Assembly: GCF_907177275.1 (NCBI RefSeq)
Contig: NZ_CAJSLV010000063.1
Span: 36,525 to 100,524 of the forward strand
Direction: 5' to 3'
Length of the DNA stretch: 64,000 nt
Source of the DNA: Actinacidiphila cocklensis
GTDB taxonomy: Bacteria; Actinomycetota; Actinomycetes; Streptomycetales; Streptomycetaceae
Below the pieces are notes generated by a model. It ran no database searches and was not told where the DNA came from. It worked only from the letters and a program-made list of their open reading frames with translations. Both the position numbers and the translations under genes were made by a program. The first letter of the stretch is position 1; each line of letters opens with the position of its first letter. This document shows positions 15,750-23,918 of the stretch, in pieces.

Positions 15750-17507
15750 GTGCGCAAGGTGCTCATCGCCAACCGCGGTGAAATCGCAGTACGCGTCGCC
15801 CGTGCCTGCCGGGATGCCGGGATCGCCAGCGTAGCCGTCTACGCGGAGCCCGACCGGGACGCGCTGCATGTCCGCGCGGCCGACGAGGCGTACGCGCTGG
15901 GCGGCGACACACCGGCCACCAGCTATCTGGACATCGCGAAGGTGCTCGCGGCGGCCGCCGAGTCGGGGGCCGACGCAGTGCACCCCGGCTACGGCTTCCT
16001 GTCGGAGAACGCCGAGTTCGCACAGGCCGTGCTGGACGCGGGTCTGAACTGGATCGGCCCGCCGCCGCAGGCCATCCGCGACCTCGGCGACAAGGTCGCG
16101 GCGCGGCACATCGCCCAGCGGGCCGGCGCGCCCCTGGTGGCCGGCACGCCCGACCCGGTCTCGGGCGCGGAGGAGGTCGTGGCCTTCGCCAAGGAGCACG
16201 GCCTGCCGATCGCCATCAAGGCCGCCTTCGGCGGTGGCGGGCGCGGCCTGAAGGTCGCCCGCACCCTGGAGGAGATCCCGGAGCTGTACGACTCGGCGGT
16301 GCGCGAGGCGGTCGCCGCCTTCGGGCGCGGCGAGTGCTTCGTGGAGCGCTACCTGGACCGGCCGCGGCACGTCGAGACGCAGTGCCTGGCCGACAAGCAC
16401 GGCAACGTCGTGGTCGTGTCCACGCGTGACTGCTCGCTCCAGCGCCGCCACCAGAAGCTCGTCGAGGAGGCCCCGGCCCCCTTCCTGAGCAAGGAGCAGA
16501 ACGCGCAGCTGTACGCCGCGTCCAAGGCGATCCTGCGCGAGGCGTCCTACGAGGGCGCCGGCACCTGCGAGTTCCTGGTCGGCCAGGACGGCACGATCTC
16601 CTTCCTCGAGGTCAACACCCGGCTCCAGGTCGAGCACCCGGTCACCGAGGAGGTCTCCGGCATCGACCTGGTGCGCGAGATGTTCCGGATCGCCGACGGC
16701 GAGGAGCTGGGGTACGACGACCCGCCGCTGCGCGGCCACTCCTTCGAGTTCCGCATCAACGGCGAGGACCCGGGCCGCAACTTCCTGCCCGCGCCGGGCA
16801 CCGTGACCCGCTTCAGCGGGCCGACGGGACCGGGCGTGCGGCTGGACGCGGGTGTGGAGTCGGGCAGCGTCATCGGCCCGGCCTGGGACTCGCTGCTGGC
16901 CAAGCTGGTCGTCACCGGCGCCACCCGGGAGCAGGCGCTCCAGCGGGCGGCCCGTGCGCTGGGCGAATTCCACGTCGAGGGCATGGCCACCGCGATCCCC
17001 TTCCACCGCGCGGTGGTCAAGGACCCGGCGTTCGCGCCGCCGCAGGGGCCCTTCACCGTCCACACCCGGTGGATCGAGACCGAGTTCGTCAACACGATCG
17101 CGCCCTTCAGCGGTCCCGCGGTGGACGAGGAGGAGATCCAGGGCCGTGAGACGGTCGTGGTCGAGGTCGGCGGCAAGCGCCTGGAGGTGTCGCTGCCGGC
17201 GTCGCTGGGCATGACGCTGGCCCGTACCGGACTGGCCGCGGGCGCCAAGCCCAAGCGGCGGGCCGCGGTGAAGTCCGGCGTGGCGGCGTCCGGCGACTCG
17301 CTGGCCTCGCCCATGCAGGGCACCATCGTCAAGGTCGCGGTCGAGGAGAACCAGCAGGTCACCGAGGGCGACCTGATCGTGGTCCTGGAGGCGATGAAGA
17401 TGGAGCAGCCGCTCAACGCGCACCGCTCGGGGACGGTCATCGGCCTGAAGGCGGAGGTCGGCTCCTCGGTCTCCTCCGGCGCGGTCATCTGCGAGATCAA
17501 GGACTGA
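15750..17507 (+). CDS. accA: Acyl-CoA carboxylase alpha subunit (biotin carboxylase + BCCP)
   Basis: 585 aa, the usual size for actinobacterial AccA-type alpha chains. Residues 1-450 are an ATP-grasp biotin carboxylase (IANRGEIAVR start, HPGYGFLSENAEFA, glycine-rich GGGGRG loop, LEVNTRLQVEHPVTE). The last about 75 residues are a biotinyl carrier domain with the modified lysine in EAMKMEQ. It carboxylates biotin with ATP and bicarbonate for the beta subunit at 12161. GTG 15750 fits the ribosome-binding site and the conserved N-terminus better than the upstream ATG 15735. Confidence 0.95.
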   Translation: MRKVLIANRGEIAVRVARACRDAGIASVAVYAEPDRDALHVRAADEAYALGGDTPATSYLDIAKVLAAAAESGADAVHPGYGFLSENAEFAQAVLDAGLNWIGPPPQAIRDLGDKVAARHIAQRAGAPLVAGTPDPVSGAEEVVAFAKEHGLPIAIKAAFGGGGRGLKVARTLEEIPELYDSAVREAVAAFGRGECFVERYLDRPRHVETQCLADKHGNVVVVSTRDCSLQRRHQKLVEEAPAPFLSKEQNAQLYAASKAILREASYEGAGTCEFLVGQDGTISFLEVNTRLQVEHPVTEEVSGIDLVREMFRIADGEELGYDDPPLRGHSFEFRINGEDPGRNFLPAPGTVTRFSGPTGPGVRLDAGVESGSVIGPAWDSLLAKLVVTGATREQALQRAARALGEFHVEGMATAIPFHRAVVKDPAFAPPQGPFTVHTRWIETEFVNTIAPFSGPAVDEEEIQGRETVVVEVGGKRLEVSLPASLGMTLARTGLAAGAKPKRRAAVKSGVAASGDSLASPMQGTIVKVAVEENQQVTEGDLIVVLEAMKMEQPLNAHRSGTVIGLKAEVGSSVSSGAVICEIKD

Positions 17508-17529
17508 CCCGCAGGCCACCGATACGGAT

Positions 17530-17580
17530 ACGACGACGCGGCGCGGCACCCAGGTCCTGGGTGCCGCGCCGCGTCGTCGT
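17530..17580. terminator. Long perfect hairpin after accA
   Basis: Two 25-nt arms, perfectly complementary, surround a single T at 17555 (ACGACGACGCGG...CCGCGTCGTCGT). There is no U-tract, as is usual in actinobacteria. It can terminate accA and also the convergent MFS gene. Confidence 0.85.
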
Positions 17581-17639
17581 GGCGCACCCGGACCGGGACG
17601 CCGGCCCGCGACGCCGCTTCGGGACGTCAGCTCGGGACG

Positions 17640-19073
17640 TCAGCTCAGGACGTGCTGCCGGGGCTGCTTGAGCGACAGCACCAGCAGCAGGGCGACCGAC
17701 ATGAAGACCGCGGACAGCGTGAACGCGGCCGTCGCCCCGTGGATGAACGGGTCGGTGGTGTGGTGCCGCGAGACCGTGCCGAAGACCGTGACCAGGACGG
17801 ACAGGCCCAGGCTGCCGCCGACCTGCTGCATCGTCTGCAGCAGCCCGGACGCGGACCCGGCGTCCTTGGGCTCGACGCCCGAGAGGATGAAGGTGTTCAG
17901 CGGCATCACGGTCCAGCCCATGCCGACGCCCATCAGGATCAGCGTCGGCAGGATGCCCTGCGCGTAGCCGTCCGACGCGCTCAGCTGCGTGATCCAGATC
18001 GCGGCCACCAGGGTGAGCGACGAGCCGACGCTCGCCACCCGCTTGGCACCGAAGCGGGCCAGCGCGCGCGGGGCGATCCTGGCGGCGACGAACAGCGGTC
18101 CGGCCAGCGGCAGGAAGGCGAAGCCGGTCTTGAGCGGGCTGTAGCCCAGGTAGGTCTGCAGGTACTGCGTGGAGAAGTAGAAGGTGCCGAACATCCCGGC
18201 CACCATCAGCAGCATCACCGCGTACGCCAGTGCCCTGTTGCGGTCGGCGAACAGCCGCAGCACCACCAGCGGGCGCTCCACCCGGATCTCGTTGACCAGG
18301 AACGCGGCGAGCAGCAGGACGGCGATCACGAAGGTGCTCACCGCCCGGGTGTCGCTCCAGCTGCTCTCGCCGACCCGGATGAAGGCGTAGACCAGCGAGG
18401 CCATGCCGAGGGTCCCGGTCAGGGCGCCCGCGACGTCGAAGCGGCCGCCGCGGTGCCGCTCGGTCTCCTGGATGAAGCGCGGCGCGAGCAGCACGATGGC
18501 GATGCCGACCGGGATGTTGACGAAGAACACCCAGCGCCAGGAGCCCCAGTCGGTGAGCATGCCGCCGACGGTCAGGCCGACGGCGGAGCCGGCGCCGGAG
18601 ATCGCCGAGAAGACGCTGAGCGCGCGGTTGCGCTCGCTGCCCTCGCGGAAGGACGTGGCGATCAGCGCGAGGGTGCTGGGCGCGGCCAGCGCGGCCGCCG
18701 CGCCCTGGAAGCCGCGGGCGACCAGCAAGGTGGTGGAGTCGTGGGCGACGCCGCCGGCTATCGAGGCCAGGGTGAAGGCCGCCACGCCCCAGACCAGCGC
18801 GGTGCGCCGGCCGATCAGGTCGCCGATCCGGCTGCCGAGCAGCAGCAGGCCGCCGAAGGCGAGGGTGTAGACGTTGAGCACCCAGGACATGCCGGTGGGC
18901 GAGAACCCGAGGTGGGTGCCGATACCCGGCAGGGCGACGTTCACCACCGTCGCGTCGAGAAGCAGCATCAGCTGGGTACCGAGGATGGCGGCGAGGGCGA
19001 AGAATGAGTGCATGCCGGAGGGGGCCGGCACGCCGGTGGTCGAGGTCTGGTCGCGCACGAGGTGCGTGGACAT
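17640..19073 (-). CDS. MFS multidrug efflux pump, DHA2 (14-TM) family
   Basis: 477 aa proton-driven exporter of the EmrB/QacA type. Motif D1 (LDATVVNVALPGIG) lies in TM1, motif A is GSRIGDLIGRR, and motif C-like glycines lie in AISGAGSAVGLTVGG. Hydrophobicity fits 14 helices. ATG 19073 has GGAGG about 10 nt upstream. A TetR gene is divergent across about 120 bp that contain two operator-like dyads, so the pump is probably repressed by it and induced by a drug or metabolite. Confidence 0.9.
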   Translation of the reverse strand: MSTHLVRDQTSTTGVPAPSGMHSFFALAAILGTQLMLLLDATVVNVALPGIGTHLGFSPTGMSWVLNVYTLAFGGLLLLGSRIGDLIGRRTALVWGVAAFTLASIAGGVAHDSTTLLVARGFQGAAAALAAPSTLALIATSFREGSERNRALSVFSAISGAGSAVGLTVGGMLTDWGSWRWVFFVNIPVGIAIVLLAPRFIQETERHRGGRFDVAGALTGTLGMASLVYAFIRVGESSWSDTRAVSTFVIAVLLLAAFLVNEIRVERPLVVLRLFADRNRALAYAVMLLMVAGMFGTFYFSTQYLQTYLGYSPLKTGFAFLPLAGPLFVAARIAPRALARFGAKRVASVGSSLTLVAAIWITQLSASDGYAQGILPTLILMGVGMGWTVMPLNTFILSGVEPKDAGSASGLLQTMQQVGGSLGLSVLVTVFGTVSRHHTTDPFIHGATAAFTLSAVFMSVALLLVLSLKQPRQHVLS

Positions 19074-19103
19074 GGCTGTCAAGCCTCCAGCGGAGAAGAC
19101 AAA

Positions 19104-19142
19104 CGGAGGTCGTCTCCGGAAACTATACGGAGACTTCCTCCG
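19104..19142. promoter_or_regulatory. Paired operator-like dyads for the TetR/MFS pair
   Basis: Two 15-bp elements of the form CGGAG-N5-CTCCG (19104-19118 and 19128-19142) are separated by 9 bp. The two copies are also inverted with respect to each other. They lie between the divergent MFS and TetR starts and cover the likely promoters. This is a good candidate for binding of two TetR dimers. Confidence 0.7.
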
Positions 19143-19196
19143 GTTCTACAATCGGAATCGGGGAAGCGATCCCCTGCACCCCTGGAGGCGGACGGC

Positions 19197-19736
19197 ATGC
19201 GGGCAGACGCGCAGCGCAACTACGACCGGTTGCTGGAGGAGGCCAAGCAGGCCTTCATCGTGCACGGCACCGACGTCGCGCTTGAGGACATCGCCCGCCA
19301 CGCAGGCGTCGGCATCGGCACGCTGTACAGGCACTTTCCCGACCGCTACTCCCTGATGAACGCGGTCTTCATCCGGGAGCTGGACGCCCTCAACGACCGG
19401 GCCAGGACCCTGATCGCCGCGGACGACCCGGCGGACGCGCTCTTCGTCTGGCTACGCTCAGTAGGCGCGCACTCTGCCATGTACCGCGGGCTGTCGTCGG
19501 CGATCCTCGCCCAGTCGGACGGGCGGATGCTGCAGTGCAAGGCGCAGCTGCGCGAGTCCGGCGGCGCGCTGCTGGCCCGCGCGCAGAAGGCGGGCGCGGT
19601 CAGGGACGGCATCGAGATCGCGGACCTGCTCAAGCTGACGTCGGCGATCGTGCTGTGCGCGGAGAAGAACCCGGAGGACCGCAAGACCTTCGACCGGCTG
19701 ATGTCCCTCGCCGTCAACGGCATCCTGGTCGGCTGA
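19197..19736 (+). CDS. TetR-family transcriptional repressor
   Basis: 179 aa. The N-terminal helix-turn-helix (residues about 10-55: ALEDIARHAGVGIGTLYRHFPDRYSL) is typical. The C-terminal ligand domain is short and of the type often seen next to MFS pumps. ATG 19197 has GGAGG 8 nt upstream. It is divergent from the DHA2 pump and very likely represses both genes through the dyads at 19104-19142. The ligand is unknown. Confidence 0.9.
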   Translation: MRADAQRNYDRLLEEAKQAFIVHGTDVALEDIARHAGVGIGTLYRHFPDRYSLMNAVFIRELDALNDRARTLIAADDPADALFVWLRSVGAHSAMYRGLSSAILAQSDGRMLQCKAQLRESGGALLARAQKAGAVRDGIEIADLLKLTSAIVLCAEKNPEDRKTFDRLMSLAVNGILVG

Positions 19737-19757
19737 CGGGCGGGTGCGGCACCCGGG

Positions 19758-20636
19758 CTAGCGCGGGCGCAGGTCCGCGAGACGGGGGACGGTGGGGGGC
19801 CGCAGGGGGTGCGAGCGGCGCGGCGCCGGGAGCGGGGCGGGCGGCTCGGCCTGGGCCGCGGAGGCCACCGCGAGCTGCACCCCCCGGTCGGCGAGCGCCT
19901 GCAGCTCGGTGGCGGCGCGGTCGTCGCCGGCCGGCGGCTCGTCCGTCACCAGATGGGTGATCAGGTCGGTGGGCACCGTCTGGAACATCGTGTCGGAGCC
20001 CAGCTTGGTGTGGTCGGCCAGCACCACGACCTCGGCGGCCGCCTGCACCAGCGCCCGGTCCACGCTGGCGGCCAGCATGTTGGACGTGGACAGGCCGCGC
20101 TCCGCCGTGAGCCCGGCGCCCGACAGGAAGGCCCTGGACACCCGCAGCCCCTGCAGCGACTGCTCGGCACCGCTGCCGACCAGGCCGTAGTTGGAGCCGC
20201 GCAGCGTCCCGCCGGTCATGACGACCTCGACCCGGTTGGCATGCGCCAGCGCCTGGGCGACGAGCAGCGAGTTGGTGACCACGGTGAGCCCCGGCACCCG
20301 GGCGAGCCGCCGGGCCAGCTCCTGCGTGGTCGTGCCCGCGCCGACGACGATGGCCTCGCCCTCGTCAACGAGCGAGGCCGCGAGATCGGCGATGGCCGTC
20401 TTCTCCGCGGTCGCTAGATGGGATTTCTGCGGAAAGCCGGACTCGCGCGTGAAGCCACCCGGCAGGACCGCACCGCCGTGCCGGCGGTCCAGTAGTCCTT
20501 CTGCCTCCAGCGCCCGCACATCTCGGCGCACGGTCACTTCGGAGGTCTGGACGACGCGGGCGAGCTCCCGGAGCGACACCGCTCCGTTGGCCCGCACCAT
20601 TTCGAGGATCAATTGGCGACGTTCTGCAGCGAACAC
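19758..20636 (-). CDS. DeoR/GlpR-family sugar-phosphate-responsive regulator
   Basis: 292 aa. N-terminal winged helix (LRELARVVQTSEVTVRRDVRALEAEGLLDRRHGGAV) followed by a DeoRC sensor domain (AAAxLV-like LAASLVDEGEAIVVGAGTTTQELAR; TGGTLRGSNYGLVG). The effector is usually a phosphorylated sugar. The C-terminal about 35 residues are a Pro/Arg-rich tail. The start is GTG 20636; TACTGT lies only 7 nt upstream, so the transcript is probably leaderless. An inverted repeat AACGCT-N6-AGCGTT in the -35 region suggests autoregulation. It adjoins the nucleoside-catabolism district, but its own dyad differs from the palindrome found there. Confidence 0.9.
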   Translation of the reverse strand: MFAAERRQLILEMVRANGAVSLRELARVVQTSEVTVRRDVRALEAEGLLDRRHGGAVLPGGFTRESGFPQKSHLATAEKTAIADLAASLVDEGEAIVVGAGTTTQELARRLARVPGLTVVTNSLLVAQALAHANRVEVVMTGGTLRGSNYGLVGSGAEQSLQGLRVSRAFLSGAGLTAERGLSTSNMLAASVDRALVQAAAEVVVLADHTKLGSDTMFQTVPTDLITHLVTDEPPAGDDRAATELQALADRGVQLAVASAAQAEPPAPLPAPRRSHPLRPPTVPRLADLRPR

Positions 20637-21026
20637 GGAACCGACAGTAACCCCAACGAACGCTACTTTCAGCGTTTTGCACCAGATGAGGGAAGTTCCG
20701 CTTGAAACAGACCGTCAAGTGCTATAGGGCGACCATACGTTCGTATGTCATCACCCGCGCGCCGCGCATCCGCAACCGGCCGTGAACCGGGGCAGCGCGA
20801 CCGACGAAAACGGAATCCGCTATTCGCCGCGGGCATCCGCGGACATCACTTCATGAACCATTCATTTCGCGTCGCCGCCACACCTGTGTCCGTACAGTGA
20901 AGCGCTCGCACGTGAAAGGACCCCGGATCAAGCGCAGTTCAGGGCTCGCCTAGGCTGACGGTACGCCCCGTCCCCCACGCATCGGCAATTGTCCATTCCG
21001 CTTTAGATCACCCCACGGGAAATTTG
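20637..21026. promoter_or_regulatory. AT-richer divergent control region (deoR-type gene / lipoprotein)
   Basis: A 390-bp gap without a gene. The deoR-side elements are TACTGT (minus strand, 20644-20649) and the dyad AACGCT-ACTTTC-AGCGTT (20659-20676). A second dyad, CATACG-TT-CGTATG (20734-20747), lies just downstream of TTGAAA (20702-20707) and TATAGG (20723-20728) on the plus strand, which are 15 bp apart. The remaining sequence up to the lipoprotein start shows no clear structure; TTAGAT near 21003 could be its -10 box. Confidence 0.5.
20659..20676. promoter_or_regulatory. Candidate autoregulatory operator of the DeoR-family gene
   Basis: Perfect inverted repeat AACGCT-N6-AGCGTT centred about 31 bp upstream of the start codon of the minus-strand regulator. 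That is where its -35 element should lie if the mRNA is leaderless. It is a natural place for self-repression. Confidence 0.5.
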
Positions 21027-21797
21027 ATGTCCATACGAAAAATCTCCGCGAGGGCCGCGGCGCTGCTCGCCTGCGCGGTCGTCCTCACCGCCTGCAACAA
21101 CAACGACGACGACAGCGGCGCGTCCGACACCACCCCGCCGCCCAGTTCGTCGGCCGCCGGCACCCCGGCGGCCGACCCGACGACGGCGACGACCGCGCCC
21201 GCCGCCGGCACCGGCGGCTCCGTCGCCGACGGCACCAAGCTCAAGACGCTGCTGCCGACCGCCGCCACGGCGCCCAAGGGCTGGAAGCTCGACGACAGCG
21301 CGGCCTTCGACACCGGCGCCACCGTGAAGTCGGACCCCGGCTCACCGCTGCTGCCGGACGACGACTGCTCGCAGGCGCTGACCAACGGCGGCGCCAGGAC
21401 GCTGACGTCCGACTACGGCGCGGCCTACGCGACGACCGGGCTCACCGACCCGAACGACGGCTCCTCCACGGTGGTCTTCACCAGCTACCAGCCCGGTGAC
21501 GCCGCCAAGCAGATGGCCGAGGTCACCGCGCTGGCCAAGCGCTGCACGTCCTTCAGCAGCCAGGACGCGTCGGGCAAGAAGGTGCGGATGACCGTCACCA
21601 CCGAGCCGGTCGCCGGCGCCGGCGACCAGTCGCTGGACATCAGGGTGCAGCCGACCGGCAACTACGTCGGCTCCCAGATCGTGCTGGTGAGGTCGGGCGA
21701 CGTGATCATGGCCGTCGACCAGTCCGACGCGGCCGGCACCATGGCCCCGCTGGGACCGGTGGCCAAGCAGCTCGCCGCCGGGCTGCCGCTGAAGTAG
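21027..21797 (+). CDS. Secreted lipoprotein, unknown function
   Basis: 256 aa. Signal peptide with lipobox LTAC (Cys about residue 23), then an Asn/Asp/Ser/Thr/Pro/Ala-rich linker to about residue 70 and one globular domain of about 180 residues. The two cysteines in the mature part (DDCSQAL and KRCTSF) could form a disulfide. The domain resembles the sensor-like extracellular lipoproteins common in streptomycetes, but I cannot name a family. ATG 21027 is chosen; TTG 21024 is adjacent. Confidence 0.8.
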   Translation: MSIRKISARAAALLACAVVLTACNNNDDDSGASDTTPPPSSSAAGTPAADPTTATTAPAAGTGGSVADGTKLKTLLPTAATAPKGWKLDDSAAFDTGATVKSDPGSPLLPDDDCSQALTNGGARTLTSDYGAAYATTGLTDPNDGSSTVVFTSYQPGDAAKQMAEVTALAKRCTSFSSQDASGKKVRMTVTTEPVAGAGDQSLDIRVQPTGNYVGSQIVLVRSGDVIMAVDQSDAAGTMAPLGPVAKQLAAGLPLK

Positions 21798-21828
21798 TCC
21801 CCGGAGCCGCCCGCGCGCGGGCCGGAGC

Positions 21829-23289
21829 CTACGCCAGGCCCTGGTCCGCGCTGCCGGCCTTGCGGTTGTGCAGCTGCCGGGCCACCTCGGCGATCGAGCC
21901 GGACAGCGACGGGTAGACGGTGAAGGCGTTGGCGATCTGCTCGACCGTGAGGTTGTTGTCCACCGCGATCGAGATCGGGTGGATCAGCTCGCTCGCCTTG
22001 GGCGCGACGACCACACCGCCGACCACGATGCCGGTGCCGGGGCGGCAGAAGATCTTGACGAAGCCGTCCCTGATGCCCTGCATCTTCGCCCGCGGGTTGC
22101 GCAGCAGCGGCAGCTTCACCAGCCGCGCGTCGATCCTGCCGCTGTCGACGTCGGCCTGCGAGTAGCCGACGGTGGCGATCTCCGGGTCGGTGAAGACGTT
22201 GGAGGACACGGTCTTCAGGTTCAGCGGGGCCACCGCGTCGCCGAGGAAGTGGTACATCGCGATCCGGCCCTGCATGGCCGCGACCGAGGCGAGCGCGAAG
22301 ATGCCCGTGACGTCGCCGGCCGCGTAGACGCCCGGCGCGCTGGTGCGGGAGACCTTGTCGGTCCAGACGTGGCCGGACTCGGTGAGCCGCACGCCCGCCT
22401 CCTCCAGGCCCATCCCCGAGGTGTTGGGGATGGCGCCGACCGCCATCAGGCAGTGCGTGCCGGTGACGACCCGGCCGTCGGTCAGCGTCGCCTCGACACC
22501 GTCGCCGACCCGCTTGACGGACTGGGCGCGGGAGCGCGACATCACGTTCATGCCGCGCCGCCGGAAGACGTCCTCCAGCACCGCGGCGGCGTCCGGGTCC
22601 TCGCCGGGCAGCACCCGGTCGCGGGACGAGACGAGCGTCACGGTCGAGCCGAGCGCCTGGTAGGCGCCGGCGAACTCGGCGCCGGTCACACCGGAGCCGA
22701 CCACGATCAGCTCGCGCGGCAACTCGTCGAGGTCGTAGACCTGGGTCCAGTTCAGGATGCGCTCGCCGTCGGGCATGGCGTCGGGCAGCTCGCGCGGGCG
22801 CGCGCCGGTGGCGACCAGCACCGCGTCGGCGGTGAGCCGCTGCTCGGTGCCGTCGGCGGCGGTGACCACGACCGTACGGGTGCCCTCCGCGGTCTGCGGC
22901 CCGTCGAGCCGGCCGCGGCCGCGCATCACGGTGGCGCCGGCCCTGGTCACCGAGGCGGTGATGTCGTGCGACTGGGCCAGCGCGAGCCGCTTGACCCGGC
23001 GGTTCACCTTGCCCAGGTCCACCCCGACGACCCGCGCGGAGCCCTCCAGGGGCGGGGTGTCGTCGGCGACGATGATGCCCAGCTCCTCGTAGGAGGAGTC
23101 GAAGGTCGTCATCACCTCGGCGGTGGCGATGAGCGTCTTGGACGGCACGCAGTCGGTCAGCACCGACGCACCGCCCAGGCCGTCGCAGTCGACGACGGTC
23201 ACCTCCGCGCCGAGCTGCGCTGCCACCAGCGCCGCCTCGTAGCCGCCGGGTCCGCCACCGATGATCACGATCCTTGTCACGTACCCCAT
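21829..23289 (-). CDS. NAD(P)H-quinone dehydrogenase (flavoprotein disulfide reductase family, LpdA-like)
   Basis: About 486 aa, FAD/NAD(P)-binding two-dinucleotide fold: GGGPGGYEAAL at the N-terminus, GSGVTGAEFAGAY for the NAD(P) site, YAAGDVTG for FAD and a C-terminal dimerisation domain. The redox-active CxxxxC of lipoamide dehydrogenases is broken: the motif reads GGASVLTDCVPSK, so the first Cys is Ser. This matches the mycobacterial LpdA group, which reduces quinones rather than lipoamide. Start ATG 23289 or GTG 23280 (VTRIVIIGG); neither has a strong ribosome-binding site. It is divergent from the gamma-glutamylcyclotransferase-like gene. Confidence 0.88.
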   Translation of the reverse strand: MGYVTRIVIIGGGPGGYEAALVAAQLGAEVTVVDCDGLGGASVLTDCVPSKTLIATAEVMTTFDSSYEELGIIVADDTPPLEGSARVVGVDLGKVNRRVKRLALAQSHDITASVTRAGATVMRGRGRLDGPQTAEGTRTVVVTAADGTEQRLTADAVLVATGARPRELPDAMPDGERILNWTQVYDLDELPRELIVVGSGVTGAEFAGAYQALGSTVTLVSSRDRVLPGEDPDAAAVLEDVFRRRGMNVMSRSRAQSVKRVGDGVEATLTDGRVVTGTHCLMAVGAIPNTSGMGLEEAGVRLTESGHVWTDKVSRTSAPGVYAAGDVTGIFALASVAAMQGRIAMYHFLGDAVAPLNLKTVSSNVFTDPEIATVGYSQADVDSGRIDARLVKLPLLRNPRAKMQGIRDGFVKIFCRPGTGIVVGGVVVAPKASELIHPISIAVDNNLTVEQIANAFTVYPSLSGSIAEVARQLHNRKAGSADQGLA

Positions 23290-23389
23290 TGTCCCGCACG
23301 CGCCAAGTACTCGGCGCCAGGGGGCATGCCTGCACCCTGTGCGCTTCCTTACGCCGGGCCGGGCGGGCCGCTCCCGTACCCTCGTCCTC

Positions 23390-23827
23390 ATGTCGCTCTA
23401 CGCCGCTTACGCAGGCAACCTCGACGCGCGCCTGATGACCCGCCGCGCCCCGCACTCCCCGCTGCGCGGCAACGGCTGGCTGAACGGCTGGCGGCTGACC
23501 TTCGGCGGCGAGCAGATGGGCTGGGAGGGCGCGCTCGCGACCCTGGTCGAGGACCCGGTCAGCCAGGTCTTCGTGGGTCTCTACGACATCGCGCCGGTCG
23601 ACGAGGAGTCGATGGACCGCTGGGAGGGCGTACCGCTGCAGATCTACCGGCGTACGACCGTGCGGGTGCACACCCTGGACGGCGACCTGGCGGCGTGGCT
23701 GTACGTGCTCAACGACTACGAGGGCGGGCTGCCTTCGGCCCGCTACCTGGGCGAGATCGCCGACGCCGCGGAGTCGGCGGGGGCGCCGCACGACTACGTG
23801 ATGGGACTGCGCAAGAGGCCCTGCTGA
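23390..23827 (+). CDS. Gamma-glutamylcyclotransferase-like protein
   Basis: 145 aa with the GGCT fold signature near the N-terminus (YAAYAGNLDARLM, where most family members have YGSN) and the YVLNDYEGGLPSARYL segment near the end. A role in cleaving gamma-glutamyl amides or other small-molecule turnover is possible, but the substrate is unknown. It precedes punA by 91 bp, which contain the punA operator. Confidence 0.82.
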   Translation: MSLYAAYAGNLDARLMTRRAPHSPLRGNGWLNGWRLTFGGEQMGWEGALATLVEDPVSQVFVGLYDIAPVDEESMDRWEGVPLQIYRRTTVRVHTLDGDLAAWLYVLNDYEGGLPSARYLGEIADAAESAGAPHDYVMGLRKRPC

Positions 23828-23882
23828 CCGGCTGCGCAATTGTCTGATGCTCCGATTTCCCGAACTGCCGATGTCAGGCCGT

Positions 23883-23894
23883 CTACGCGCGTAG
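23883..23894. promoter_or_regulatory. Nucleoside-regulon operator (punA)
   Basis: Perfect 12-bp palindrome CTACGCGCGTAG, 24 bp upstream of the punA start and overlapping the expected -35 element. Three other exact copies occur in front of deoC (34068), add (35953) and the nucleoside importer (48043). Confidence 0.8.
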
Positions 23895-23906
23895 GCCGTG
23901 ACAGGT

Positions 23907-23912
23907 TACGCT
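23907..23912 (+). promoter_or_regulatory. punA -10 element, leaderless architecture
   Basis: TACGCT followed by 6 nt and then the GTG start at 23919. Transcription would begin at the start codon. The operator lies 12 bp upstream of this box. Confidence 0.55.
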
Positions 23913-23918
23913 CAGCGC

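Noticed and set aside
19453..19465. CTACG-CTCA-GTAG-like dyad inside the tetR gene
   Set aside because: It resembles the nucleoside operator only in its outer four bases, is inside a coding region and lacks the CGCGCG core. Likely chance.
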